Position numbers and translations under genes: made by a program. From assembly GCA_015179125.1 (NCBI GenBank), contig WHVA01000284.1, forward strand, positions 81,424-145,423: a DNA stretch of 64,000 nt, written 5' to 3'. The stretch's first letter is position 1. Each line of letters begins with the position of its first letter. This document shows positions 26,101 to 36,949 of the stretch, in pieces. The notes beneath the pieces were generated by a model. It was not told the DNA's origin. It saw only the letters and a list, made by a program, of their open reading frames with translations, and did no database searches. The stretch is from Gautieria morchelliformis (taxonomy: Eukaryota > Basidiomycota > Agaricomycetes > Gomphales > Gomphaceae).

Positions 26101-27382
26101 TTTACATACCCGACTAGCTGAGGGATATATTGACCAGCTGAATCTAGCCCTGCAGACTGGGGAGGTGCTCGAGTTCTTTAAAGACTCAGGTACATCCCTT
26201 TGTACCTTAGCAAACAGCGTATTCACTGAACTTTCTAGCTTTTGAATACTCCATCCAAAACAGCACCATTACGTTTCTTACGCATCTCGTCACTACCGTC
26301 GATGCATCATCACCGTTGTACGAGCATGTCCGTACACGTTGTCGTGCAGCGCTTTTCTTGCAAGGCTCTAAATTTTACGATGAGCGTGCCATGTTGGACA
26401 AATTGACACCATGGGCGGATATCCTGGGATTTGAGGTCGCCATTTTGGATGGCAAGGTAAGCCATAACGTTATATTTCGGCCTGCTTTCTAATGCAAATC
26501 TTCGTAGCTTGGAAAGCACACAGATGCCCTCAAGGCGCTTGTGCACACCCTTCGAGACACCGCTTCGGCTGATGCATACTGTGCCCTCGGAGGGTGTGCT
26601 GTCTCGCCAAAAGTGGCTCAACTGGTTGGTGAGCGGCTAGGCCTCCAGGCATGGGCCGCGCTCGTTGTCGGAGGTACCTCCGGTAATGGTTCCTCCTCAA
26701 GGGGCAGTGCGAGGAATAATGTCAACCTGGAGGAGAAAAGGGGTGAGTTGTTGCAGGTACTGTTGAAGGTGTATATGAGTGGGGGGTATGTTCCACACGT
26801 TTTGATGATATATGCCACGGCTTATTGTCGACTAGCGAAGCAACTGAAGGCCACACGGCGCGCTTGCTTAATTCTCAAGGGGGGAAGCTGGATGTATCGG
26901 ATGTATGTTTGTTGATAGCCTTATTGCAGTTGACTTACTGGAGATTTACTCTCTGTACGCAGGTTTTGTCGCTTGTTCCAGCAGGTTGGCCCTTGAACGT
27001 TGTATCTTCCTTCCTTGCACGATCGCTGCGGCAGTCAGTGCACGAAAAGTGTGAAGGTGAAATCTTTAAAGCGGTGTGTTTAGGGCAAAACCTGGAGGTG
27101 GGTTGCTGATCAGTCTACCCCCGTGGGAGCGTCACTACCATTTTCTGATGTTCTATACAGGTGCGAGATGAGGCATATACGCTCACCCGAAATCAGGGTG
27201 CTTTCATTCAAGAACCTGTGGAGGGCGCACAGTCAGGCGCACCTCCATATGAGCAGGAGAATGCACTTCTGGAGAAAGAGATGGTGATTTTGGACGAGAA
27301 AAAAGTCGAAGATATAACTCCGCAGGATCTAGAGAAACAACGTCCACGGCATGGAGAACAAGGCATAGATGGGGCGATCTGA
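23117..27382 (+). CDS. Vps39/TGFBRAP1-like CORVET/HOPS tethering subunit
   Basis: A large multi-exon gene. Start MATGQSLPDLPPYHLQHLVS. The N-terminal part is CNH/beta-propeller-like (GCSDGSILRY, SYQLLTHQALPSGHAIEQIV, RSSIVVYSLGLRLQFRK, YVTSLLPNGNIEVHELETQA). The middle is alpha-solenoid (TLVNAHKLNEATNLAKEQQR, YQRLGYKYLSETSFEDAGIN, VDPRLLVRLFPSLRG). A Vps39-1-like region follows (LREYLRKWKNK, VEETLVRTGQYHALVKIYRK) and a C-terminal Vps39-2-like region (ALKALVHTLRDTASADAYC, LSLVPAGWPLNVVSSFLARS). This is the layout of TGFBRAP1/Vps3 and Vps39, which bind Rab GTPases and tether endosomal or vacuolar membranes. I cannot decide between the CORVET (Vps3-like) and HOPS (Vps39-like) member. Stop at 27,380-27,382 after GEQGIDGAI. 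Confidence 0.82.
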
Positions 27383-28257
27383 TCACTTGATATGCTTGTG
27401 TAACTTGTTGCCGTTTCGATTTGATTACAGTAAAGGGACTAATTATAGTATGTATGCCATATGTATTTTACACAGCCGGTTTTATTAGAGTACTGTAGAA
27501 CGCCCTCGGTTTGCCCTGTTACTGAGAGCCTTGCTCAAGTACGACGATGACTCACGCATGCAGAACCAGACTCAGGCAAAAGGGTGGGAGGCTTGTACGC
27601 CACTACCCTGCTCTGAAGCATTAATGTCAGAATCTTCGGGTTCAGTTAGGGTATCCAAACTTCGTTCTCGCTACGCTGTGATCCACTGAGAATACTCGGA
27701 CGCTCTACGCGGGAACTTGAAGCTGAAGGGGACTACAGACTCACGATGCCTCAACAAGGCATCTTTGACAGTTTGTGGTGCAGGACTCGGATGTCGTAGT
27801 AGCCGGCCCCACGGACAAATTAGGAGTCGACATTGTAACTGTGCCTTATATTCAAATACCAATGGATCCTGGATTCTGTCCCGTTCCATATTGACTTCCC
27901 GTGATTTCCTGATGGATGGAACTGATCATCAGGCTCTGCCCCACAAGGTCGCCGTCGCTGAGCGCTGAACATTGGTCGGATTCGTGAGAGCGCCCCCCTC
28001 CCATGTGGTCTAACCGAGGTGAGCTACAACCGTCTACCTACATACTTATAGCTGTCAGTGATCCTGATACAGTCAATCATAGATAACACCGAATCGACAG
28101 GGCATGCTCTAAGCCTGGGACCAAGAAGCAAGGAGGTTGATGTAGAAGACGGATCATGTAGCTAGTGCGAGGCTGGGTCTCAGCTACCATACTCTTCTAT
28201 CGGTATCTATGTCATTGATATACAGGCTGTCAGCCTCGGTACACGTTCGCGCTCCTC
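27383..28257. other. 875-bp interval without a firm gene
   Basis: A weak minus-strand candidate lies at about 27,590-27,826: one frame begins MSTPNLSVGPATTTSES and another, beyond a possible GTGAGT intron, reads SLDTLTEPEDSDINASEQGS before a stop. The junction does not stay in frame, so I do not annotate it as a gene. The rest holds the upstream region of the DUF6533 gene. Confidence 0.35.
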
Positions 28258-29642
28258 ATGGCAAGTATCACGACTGGACAACTCGAAGGGATATACCAAA
28301 CTCGTTATTTCAGTGGTGGGTCTTAATCAATGAAGGGACCCGGGGAAGGCGCTAGGCTCACCCAATTTACTTACAGCGGCTGGGATCACAATTCTGATTC
28401 TAGATCACACCCTTACGTTCAACAGAGAACGAACACTTGTGTGGTCATTGCGAGGGGGATATCTGAAATGGGCGTTCCTTATCAATCGATACATTGTGCC
28501 ACTCGTCTTGATTTTGTTCGTGCATCGTATGTTGCCTCGTCGTTTGATTTGGAATTAAATTGACCCCCACTTGTAGTGGTGAGCGGAATTAGCGACCTTG
28601 GTCTCTCCGATATGGCACGCCGCATTTATCATATTACTTATGAGCAACTACTGATGCAGAGGATAGCTGTAAGAAAGTACAGAGGCCGTTTGGTATCCGA
28701 AACTCACGCGCAAAGTGCATTTTAGGTGCCAGGCTTGTACTGTCATGACTTGCGTCGTTGGCCTTATATCGATGTCGGTCTCGAACTGTAAATGTCTGCT
28801 CCTTCGATGCCTGTCACCTGACCGATGTGGCTCCAGCTTTGATATTATGGAAGGTTCGGAAGCTCTGGGACGGCAAGGAACGTGTAATTATTGCAACACG
28901 CCTTGCATTCCTTGTCTCCCAGACCGGACTTCTCATTGCACTAGGCTTCACGGCCGCTGAATTAGTATGTAAGTACTGTTGCTTCCTGAATTTGCCTGTC
29001 TCCTTACGTCCAGGCCCTCTTTGAAGCGCATAACATACATTTCAACCCTCTTTTGACGATGTGTGTAATAACTAAACCCTCAGTATCATGGAAGGGCGTA
29101 TGGGCAATAAGCGTCAGTATGGGTGTTACTCGAAGTCACTGTTTAACATATACCTCACTAGCTCTCCCTCGACATTTTCACATTCATAATGGTTTGCTTG
29201 AACGCGCTGAGTCGGCCGCGGGGGAGCCATACTCTTCTGACGAGAGAACTCTATCGGGATGGCGTTTTTTTCTTCATCGTACGTCAATAACTAGTATACT
29301 GATATGCTCCGACTTACCTGTGCTGCACTTATGAAAGGTTGTTTTCTGTAATTACTAGCATTTCTTCAATTGTCGCGATTCTGAAACTGGTTCCCTATTT
29401 GAAGCACTACGATGCACGAACCTTGCTCTGGCGATTTTATCTGATGTGCGTGTTCGGAATTCTATAATATCTATCTAATTATTCGCCGGTAATGGGTTCA
29501 TTAGCCCTCTAGACTGCTACTTGGTGTCAGGTACGCAAACAGGCTTCTCGATGCCTATCAAGCTGATACTCCTCTCAAGCTTCACTTGGTCACTGATGAC
29601 GACCCTTCTCTCCAGGATGATTATGAATTTCCGACTGGTTGA
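28258..29642 (+). CDS. DUF6533-type multi-pass membrane protein
   Basis: A multi-exon gene of a large Agaricomycete family with unknown function. Exon 1 reads MASITTGQLEGIYQTRYFS. Exon 2 gives AAGITILILDHTLTFNRE and WAFLINRYIVPLVLIL, matching the family pattern of a helix, the LDH-LTF-xxE motif, then NRY. Later exons give ILWKVRKLWDGKERVI and a hydrophobic stretch (LAFLVSQTGLLIALGFTAAE), ALFEAHNIHFNPLLTMCVIT, DIFTFIMVCLNALSRPRGSH with LYRDGVFFFI, LFSVITSISSIVAILKL, and a cytosolic tail SRLLLGVRYANRLLDAYQAD ending DYEFPTG. All pieces fall in family order with plausible introns, so the gene looks intact. A second member lies at 43,438-45,143. Confidence 0.72.
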
Positions 29643-29939
29643 GATAATAACACAGTTGCGCGTCGACGAGGCTGCCGTCTCGCTCATGGCAGCTTAGCCC
29701 AAAGAGTAAAGTTGGGTTGTAACTCGTACATTATACTGCATACAAGTGTCATCTCTGCGTGTCCATCATGCCAATCAAATTAATTGCCCTCTCCACCGGC
29801 TGGAAGATTGTGTTGTGCGGATGTTTAGAATTCATTTCTCAGTGACAGTAAGGGGTTAGACTTCAAGTAGAGTTTATTAAAAGGCAGCGACGACATCGTT
29901 GGCTGTAATATGCCCTAGGTGCGACTCAAGCGCGAGCCT

Positions 29940-31857
29940 TTACTCCTGACGGTTTAAATCTGCGTTAGCACCTGCGGCATTCGGACCTGGTGCTACAATA
30001 TTGCATGCGGGCAGTGTCGTAGCGCGATTTACTTGAGGGGTCTGGAGAAAGTCAGAGACAGTTGTGTGCTGTCAGCTCACCTATACGTACCTGACAGAGA
30101 GAGTTGGGAGGGACGTTATTGAGCTGGATATTAACCAGGGCGCAGTCCGGGATCTGGCTACGCTGTCCGTTCGTGCCCACCTTGTACGGCCTAAACATAC
30201 AGAATAATCAAGTCAGTGATCTTTTATTGCGGGTATGCTGGATAATGATTCACCCTTGGGCATTGATAAAAAACTGTAAAGATGGAAGTGAGTATGATGC
30301 AAAGGACTGTGCGCGAAAAGAATGATAGACCTTCAGATCGTTTCCCTGCGCGCCATTTTCCGACCCAGGAACGCAGCGGGTAGCTGCCTCGGGTCCTCCT
30401 GGCCTGGCAATGTTGAACCTATGTTGTCATGGGTGTGAAGCATATGTATGCTCTGCAAAAGGTCACACGCACGGAAATTCGTCACACTGGCGCTTTGCTT
30501 GAGACATCTTATTCCATCCAGAAGCCTTACGAGGAGTAACAGTGGCGCTGCATTTATTGTCACCGCGACACTCGCCCTGAGCTCGACCACCATTGTTTCG
30601 ATCGAGTGTGATCTGGATTGTGTTGTCCATACCGGGCACAGCTGCCTGTATCCCTGTGGCCTTGCCTAGTGCATGAGTTGTGAGTCGTCTTTCGGGACCA
30701 AGCAAAAAAATGGACCAAGGACTCACAAACCATGAAGAAACATGCATTCTGGCATATATTCGGGAACCTATCGCAGTCAAGCACATAAGTTTCAACTTGG
30801 GCGGCATTCGCAGGCGGTCCGCAGGCTGTAGCTTGACGTCTCTGCAAGTGGGCGGCATCCGTCTATATTGATGTCAAGTTAATAGGAGTTTACCTCGAGA
30901 GTGTATTTCCGGACGTACCTCGCTTGGGCCCAGAATATCATCCCATCGGGTCGTCCACTTGGCACTCCTTGCGACTGTTCGATTTCTCTCCTCGTCGTAG
31001 GCGTAGATGAGGCTACGGGAAGCTACGCTCGGCGAGAAGAATATACCATCGTTAGGATCACTTATGGGAATTGTCTCAATGAGGATGACATCTAATAATG
31101 CTCCGGAAACATACTTGGACAAATCATTGGGATCCGTAGGAAGAATGTTTGAATCCGCTGGGTCCACGATGACTATTAGGCGCGAGGATGGTCATACAGC
31201 TGAAATGCACTGACATGATGGGGTAGGTGAAGCGGTATTGGTACTAGCAGTCTGGGTAGATGATGATTCGTTGCTGCTTAGGCTTGAGCTAGTAGGTAGC
31301 GTGGCATTTGTAGGCATGGAGACCGCTGAACTAGAGGTGAGGGCGGGAAGCGTCTCGTTGGCGGATGCCGAGCCGGTAATGAGGGGAGGAGAGCTGGAAG
31401 ATACAGAAATTGACGACCCAAGGGTGGCAGTGGCATTCGCGGATGAAGCCAAATTTGTAGGCATGGAGACCGCTGAACTAGAGGTGAGGGCGGGAAGCGT
31501 CTCGTTGGCGGATGCCGAGCCGGTAATGAGGGGAGGAGAGCTGGAAGATACAGAAATTGACGACCCAAGGGTGGCAGTGGCATTCGCGGATGAAGCCAAA
31601 GGCGATATCGAGCGTGTGATGCTGGAAGATGTTGCGCTCAGAGGCGATGAAACGCTGGTAGCAGAAGTCTTGGCAGCCGAGACGGTGGAAGAGGTCGTAA
31701 CAATTGTTTTTTTGGGTGTCGGAGCAGGCGTGGCATTAGGTTTTGATTTAAGAGCGTTTGTGGATTTGGGGGTTACTGCGACAGATGGTGAAATAAAGGA
31801 CACTATTAAAAGCGTCATCATCACGACCAGCGTGAGCGTAAAGGAACGAATGGCCAT
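29940..31857 (-). CDS. Secreted NucA/NucB-type deoxyribonuclease with Ser/Thr-rich repeat linker
   Basis: The first exon encodes a signal peptide (MAIRSFTLTLVVMMTLLIVS) and then a Ser/Thr/Ala/Pro-rich linker of about 190 residues, expected to be heavily O-glycosylated. The linker contains two perfect 49-residue repeats. Further exons give ILPTDPNDLSKYVSGALLDV, GPPANAAQVETYVLDCDRFP, and a C-terminal domain with QAKRQCDEFP spliced to PGGPEAATRCVPGSENGAQG and NDLK-FFINAQG, then RPYKVGTNGQRSQIPDCALV. CDE(F/Y)P and the ENxxQG block are the two conserved motifs of the NucA/NucB DNase domain (acidic catalytic residues in each). Last exon TPQVNRATTLPACNIVAPGP, stop at 29,940-29,942. Extracellular DNases of this family degrade environmental DNA. 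Linker-proximal exon joins are approximate. Confidence 0.75.
31307..31600. repeat. Perfect 147-bp tandem duplication in the nuclease linker
   Basis: Copy 1 is 31,307-31,453 and copy 2 is 31,454-31,600. I compared them base by base and found no difference. The unit encodes 49 residues of Ser/Thr-rich linker in the minus-strand gene. Identity at synonymous sites indicates a recent duplication or gene conversion, or possibly an assembly artefact. Confidence 0.9.
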
Positions 31858-31997
31858 GGCAGCAAGTGTAGTTAATTAAAAGGTGGTCAATAAGAAGGAA
31901 TCCTACGATGCGCTTGTCCAGCATATCTGGTTATTTTATATCGTCCAGCCACGTCCGAAACGGTAACGGATTACAATGCCGTAGTTCCGTAGTGACC

Positions 31998-32208
31998 TGA
32001 TGGTTTCACTTTAGCTGTTATCTCGTACAGTTGTCTACACAATCAAAGGGTTTTTAGGGCGCCGTGACGGAATGCAGGGTATGTCGCGATCATCCCGCCC
32101 TGATGGTTTCACGTACCCGAGCTGTCATCTCGTACAGTTATCTATACAATCAAAGAGTTTTTAGAGCGCCGTGACGCAACGCGGGGGATGTCGCGACCAT
32201 GTCGCCCG
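31998..32208. repeat. Imperfect ~103-bp tandem repeat upstream of the nuclease gene
   Basis: Two adjacent units each begin TGATGGTTTCAC (31,998 and 32,101). Both contain ATCTCGTACAGTT, ACAATCAAAG, GTTTTTAG and GCGCCGTGACG in the same order. They differ at scattered positions. They lie 140-350 bp upstream of the secreted nuclease start codon, so they may be part of its promoter. Confidence 0.75.
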
Positions 32209-33328
32209 CGTGGCACTGTCGAGGGTGAGCTGAGAATTGCGAGCATCCAGATGTCAACTTGGTGTGGCCTTGTATCGCGGGGTCTATACTCAGGTAATTG
32301 GTGGAGAGCAAATGACAAGGGGCATGAAACCTCTAAGGTCGCACTTGTCTTGTAATGCTGGCTGGACACGCCTCACGCTTTCCTATAGGCGTGGAGCAGA
32401 TAACGGTAGTCCTGGATGGATACCTCCTGTCTATGGGAGTCGCCATATTCCTTAGACATTGCTAGACTCGTGACCGCTGTTTGATGCAATGTGTGGGCAC
32501 AACAAGTCTCAGTGTGGACCGGCCAACTACGAGCCTAAAATTTCGGCATACAGTATTGAACACACGAGGGTGTCTGACTGTTATTCCTTGCTCCGACCAG
32601 TTTGGTATCCATACTAGAGAAAACCTGAATCACCTATGAGAAAACTTGCAGTATCTGTGGAGTGATTTTAGCAACCGATGACTCCATCATCGGGCGTAGA
32701 GTCGCCATAGACGTACTGCATTAATAACTAGTGTTTTCCAGGCTCGGGCCCGGCTTGGTCCGTCCCGGCTCACTCGATTTCAGGGCCGGGACCGATCTGA
32801 AAATGCACGTTCGCTGGACACCAGGTAGGGATCTTTGAGCCAGCTATCTGGGTCGGCTGGCTCTTTTAGGAGATTCACTAGACATTAGATCAGGGACAAA
32901 TACGGAATAAACGAGGTGGATTGAATGCTCACTGGGAGCATCAGTATTCTGACCTGTTTCTTTTTCTTTGCCCTTTCCACTAGCTCCAGATCGTCCTGAG
33001 AAGCGCCCAAAAGCCCCGGCTTTCGGGCCCGGCTCGGGCTCAGGGACGGGACTCGACGCCGGCCTCATAACGGCTTGCACCAGTCGAAAGCCGCACCCTG
33101 GTTCCTGGCTAGTAATATTTAGGCGCCTTTATAAAGATAGCTGAGACGGCAGCGATTCACGAAACCCTTGCTCACAAGTACGGTGACGCGGGGAGGGCGG
33201 CCGTGGCCATTTGGCCACGGCCTTTTAGCCATGACAAACCTTATGGACCCTAGTAGTGCCCTATGTACGACGTTATCTTATCTTACCGATTCAGTATGCT
33301 ATGACGTGCCTGTCGCTGCAGCAGCTTT
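32209..33328. other. 1.1-kb interval, no confident gene
   Basis: A minus-strand ORF (32,844-33,080) starts MQAVMRPASSPVPEPEPGPK and has a possible intron, but no recognised domain. Its GC-rich PEPEPGP-coding part resembles another GC-rich block near 32,742-32,800 (CGGGCCCGGCT in both), so it may be repeat-derived. The remainder shows nothing supportable. Confidence 0.3.
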
Positions 33329-34862
33329 ATGCAGCTGTACCCGGGGCTCATGAGTGTACCGCACGACAAGATAGTTTTGTATATACATCTAATCCGTCAT
33401 CTAAAGCCTCAGATTGCATTCACCCAGTGCTCATCAGAGACCAACGCTCCCGAAGGACTACCGCTCGCTCTGCATGAATTCCTTCAACTCGCGGTGGATA
33501 TCGATGACCATACAGCACGTCTATGCTGGAGTGCGCTCAGGAAAATAGCCTGGGATGATGTTCTCAACGTGCAGCTTGACCCGCGAACTCTGCTACGCCT
33601 TTTTCTTGAGCATGGTGTGAAGGCCTGCGTGCGTAAGTACTTTCCTTTAGTCTTCAACACGAATAATGGACTGATATCTAAAGGAAGGTATGTATGAATT
33701 TCTACCGCCTGTCCGCACTTGCACCCAACATGACTGTCCCAAATACATGCATGCACCTGGCCGGGTACCCGATCTATGTGAACCTAGAACATTTAGAGGA
33801 ACATTGTTCACCCGTGCGCATGGTGCCATTCCTGTATGTACAACGTCAACTTACTGTCGCGGTCTGTCACTTGTTTTATTACGCTGTCGAGTACTGATAA
33901 ATCCCTAGGCTGTGGCACTCGCTACCATTATGACTGTTATGTGCGCAACAATACTCGCACATATTATCCACCCGATACCAGTTCTCTTCCCCATGCTATC
34001 CAAGTGACACCACACTTCTTCTTAGAAATCACCCTTTGTGAACATTTCACAGTACAAATGAGTATGAGCTGGTATGTATTTCAAATCTAAATACTGTGGA
34101 AACACAGCCTACTTCCGCCTTCCTTCATGATAATCAGGATGTCTGCACAAAATTGTGCTCGTATTTACAACGAAGAAGCTCTGTCACATCCCTGGATGGC
34201 CTCACTGCCACGCAACTGGCCAGTGGCTTTCGAACTCGACTATCAGCTCGTTTCCGAAGCATTTACCATACATGCTCTTCTCGATTGGCACCGTAAGCAT
34301 GGCATGGCTTTGCAAGTTCCTCACAAAGCGCCAACGCAGGCTGCACGATGGCATGAAGCCCTTGCGGCATGCAATGTGGCTATGGCGGGCACAGGGCAGC
34401 CTGACTGGAATCATGCATGTGCTCTCTGTACAAAGCATCTGAAGGACGAAAACGGCAAGATTTATGGAGCCTACCGTTCAGTAGTGACAGATGGCATTAG
34501 TTTAGGCCATCCATGTTGCGGGATACATGATTGCAAAGAACCGCTGGTAAGCAAATGTGCAGAGCAAGTGTGCTGTGGTGGCGTGTCGAGAGCAGTCAGA
34601 GAAGCTGTTTCGAACATGCTCTATTCCAAAGCATCGGGCTATGGAGGATCATTACCATGAACGAGGCCGAGCAATGTTCCAGCTTGGCCAGCGGCTCGCG
34701 AAGCTGGCAAGTGCATCAACCCCAGACAAAAACGCCGAGGTCCTGTTTGAGGTCTCAGATGAGGAAAACGAAGAAGTACACCTCGACGAAGATGGAGGAT
34801 TAGTAATGGCCTTTTTCCCCGCAGCTGCCTATTCCTCCACAAGCTGTGGCCATTGGTCGTGA
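33329..34862 (+). pseudogene. KDZ-transposon-associated CxC5/CxC6 domain gene, truncated
   Basis: Exons or frame fragments in family order: VPHDKIVLYIHLIRHLKPQI and LHEFLQLAVDIDDHTARLCW (CxC5-like); YEFLPPVRTCTQHDCPKY; GCGTRYHYDCYVRNNTRTYY with PHFFLEITLCEHFTVQMSMS (CxC6-like). Then follow NEEALSHPWMASLPRNWPVA, a Cys-rich stretch (ACALCTKHLKDENGKIYGAY, HPCCGIHDCKEP) and a final RTCSIPKHRAMEDHYHERGR ending at 34,862. These are the cysteine clusters found N-terminal to Kyakuja-Dileera-Zisupton (KDZ) transposases in basidiomycetes. The gene ends where full-length relatives continue into the rest of the protein, and no transposase core follows, so this is a remnant or a stand-alone CxC protein. 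Confidence 0.65.
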
Positions 34863-35341
34863 TGTAGAGAGGCAACAAATGGGTAGCCGAGCAACAGGCC
34901 ACCTGAGGCCTGATTAGTAGTAGTCTTGATCAGGCTGGCACCCAGACGGGGTGGCAGACCCGCCATAAAGGTTGTGACCATCACATGCTTACTGGAGTCT
35001 TGACTATAAATATCACGTCAGTCCCCTTGCCTGCAACTTGAAAATCGTGCATAGTTGCACTGTTGCCGTGGCCTTCCCTGTCTTATTCATACATCCGAGT
35101 CAATTTCTTATTCTTGTCCAGGAATTATCTTCGTTGTCTTATTCAAGCCGTCTTTACAGCCCTCTTTCCAACCCTTGTCGTGCGTATAGTAAGTACTCAG
35201 CCACGCCTTCAAGCGATGGATCAACAGTGTAATTTACAAGATCCATTCAGCTTGGCCAATTCGCCAGTGAGCAATCAATGTAGCGTAGTCAATTCTTTGT
35301 AGCAAAAGATTATGACCAGGCTGAAAAATAACAAAAGCTTA
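34863..35341. other. Spacer between the KDZ remnant and tRNA-Ile
   Basis: About 480 bp with no supportable gene. Short ORFs on the + strand near 35,040-35,300 have no domain and no matching exons. Confidence 0.3.
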
Positions 35342-35430
35342 TGGCCAAAGTGGGGGTCGAACCCAAGACCTTCGAGTGAAGACTATACAATCTATTAGCT
35401 CGACGCTCTAACCAACTGAGCTATTCGGCC
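35342..35430 (-). tRNA. tRNA-Ile (anticodon AAU) with a 15-nt intron
   Basis: The minus strand folds as a cloverleaf. Acceptor GGCCGAA pairs with TTTGGCC (one G-U). D arm is GCTC-AGTTGGTTA-GAGC. Anticodon stem TCGAG/CTCGA encloses CTAATA, an intron at 35,378-35,392 in the canonical 37/38 position, then A. The T arm contains TTCGACC. U33 precedes AAU, identifying isoleucine. Box A (TAGCTCAGTTGG) and box B (GGTTCGACCC) internal promoters are present. One mismatch (T-C) sits at the base of the T stem, where related tRNA-Ile have G-C. Confidence 0.93.
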
Positions 35431-35678
35431 GATATGCAAGTCTGTCATTTTACTCTAATAACACACAGATAAGCTCATCAGTATCACATATAGTATTCGT
35501 CAGGAATGACGTGTTACATTGATAAGTACACGGAAGACAAATGACACTAGGAACATCTGAAACATGCTAAAACTATTGGGAAAATAGAAACCGGGGAAAT
35601 ACTATCGTTCTAATAATGCCATCGGCAGGCGTCTACAGTTGAATGCGCTCCTTTTTGGGCGATATGCCGACCTTATCT

Positions 35679-36949
35679 TCACGCCGTTGGCGCCGTCTGA
35701 ATATTTTCATTACTGAACGCTCGTTTAGAGGGGCGACTGGACCGCTTGGAGGGCTTGCTGACGCCGTTGATATTGTTGTTCGAGGGGGCAGGCGGCGGCG
35801 ATTTATGACGGATTTCCTCAAGGATCGCTCGAACCTGAACAAGTCGGCCAAGTTAGCAAGGGCGAAGGTTAGAACAGTCGCACAGTACCTTTTCAACGAT
35901 GTCCTCTACGACGTCTTTGACACCCGCCTGGACGGCGGTACCGACTTTTGGGATCTTCTGCCCAAGCGGGTCGTCGGAAGAAAGGATAGTGCGAAGGTTG
36001 CTGGTTGTGTCCCTGAGCGTGCAGGAAGTTTTCGATGTAACAGAGGAAACGAGTGGCTAGGTAGTCAGCGGGTGGTCAGCGGAATGTATGCGGGGTAAAT
36101 AGACAGCATATACAGCCAGTTTTTCGAGCTCGGAGAGAACAGCTTGTGCGAGAACATTCACGCGAGACGCAGCGCCTTCAGAGCGGGAACGGACAGCAGC
36201 GAGGAGAGCAGAACTCTGTTGGGTGAAGCTTGTGAGGGTGGCATGAATGTTCTTTCTGGAGGGGTGTCAGCGCACATATAGGGGGGGGAGGGGGGGGGGG
36301 GGGTCACGCATACTCACACGAGCGCGTTCTGGTCATCGCCAGGAGTGCTAACTATGTCATCTTTGAGGACGCGGAGTAGGGCATATGCACGCTGAACCTG
36401 GTACTCGTCATCAGCATCGGCCGTGGAGTCTGACTTGGCCTTTGAGTCTGCATCAGCGTCAATCTTCTTCACAACAAAGGAGAACGAGTCGACAAGAGGC
36501 GTGAGGGACTAGGGGAAATTAGACGGGGGTAACAAAGGCATGAATGCAGTTCGGCACACCTGGTCCATGGACTTTGCCATGCCATAGGCAGGCTTGACGA
36601 CGCGGGAGTCGGCGACAGACCTGACATCGCTCCAGACCTGCTCTGGCTGGCTCTCAAATGGATAGGGCCACTTTTCCTGGGCAATGTCGAGACCCTTGTT
36701 GGCCGCACGGTCTCCGTAGGACAGGAATGGGGCAAAGGGGAAGTGGCTAGAAGCAGACTGGAGATAGGGGGTGAGAGTGGAGGAAACGGACAAGGACAGG
36801 GTGTAGGGGGTGCGAAGCAAGGGTGTGGTAGACAGCTTGGAATGGAGAGAGGAAATACCGCACTCCACGATGGGAATATGAGAGACGCGCAAAAGGGAGG
36901 TGTAGGAGGTGTAGGACGGCGTCGACTGATTTTCTGTCTGAGTGGACAT
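35679..36949 (-). CDS. Perilipin-family lipid droplet protein
   Basis: Start MSTQTENQSTPSYTSYTSLL. The N-terminal exon reads RVSHIPIVECGISSLHSKL, FLSYGDRAANKGLDIAQEKW and PYPFE, then VADSRVVKPAYGMAKSMDQV, matching fungal perilipins (MPL1/Cap20 type). Helical exons follow: SLTPLVDSFSFVVKKIDADA with VQRAYALLRVLKDDIV, ALLAAVRSRSEGAASRVNVL, and IPKVGTAVQAGVKDVVEDIV. The last exon, after a GTACTG...TTCAG intron, reads VRAILEEIRHKSPPPAPSNN and stops at 35,679-35,681. Ignoring that intron would give an arginine-rich alternative tail that I reject. Perilipins coat lipid droplets and control lipase access. One intron near 36,290 has an unusually long C-rich tract. Confidence 0.78.

Noticed and set aside
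31238-31879. Long plus-strand ORF (213 codons) opposite the nuclease linker
   Set aside because: It mirrors the Ser/Thr-rich minus-strand exon; the minus strand has the signal peptide and splices to the nuclease domain. The open frame is a by-product of composition and the repeat.
35633-35680. Arginine-rich alternative C-terminus of the perilipin gene
   Set aside because: It is in the wrong phase after the last intron; the in-phase frame gives VRAILEEIRHKSPPP and stops at 35,679.
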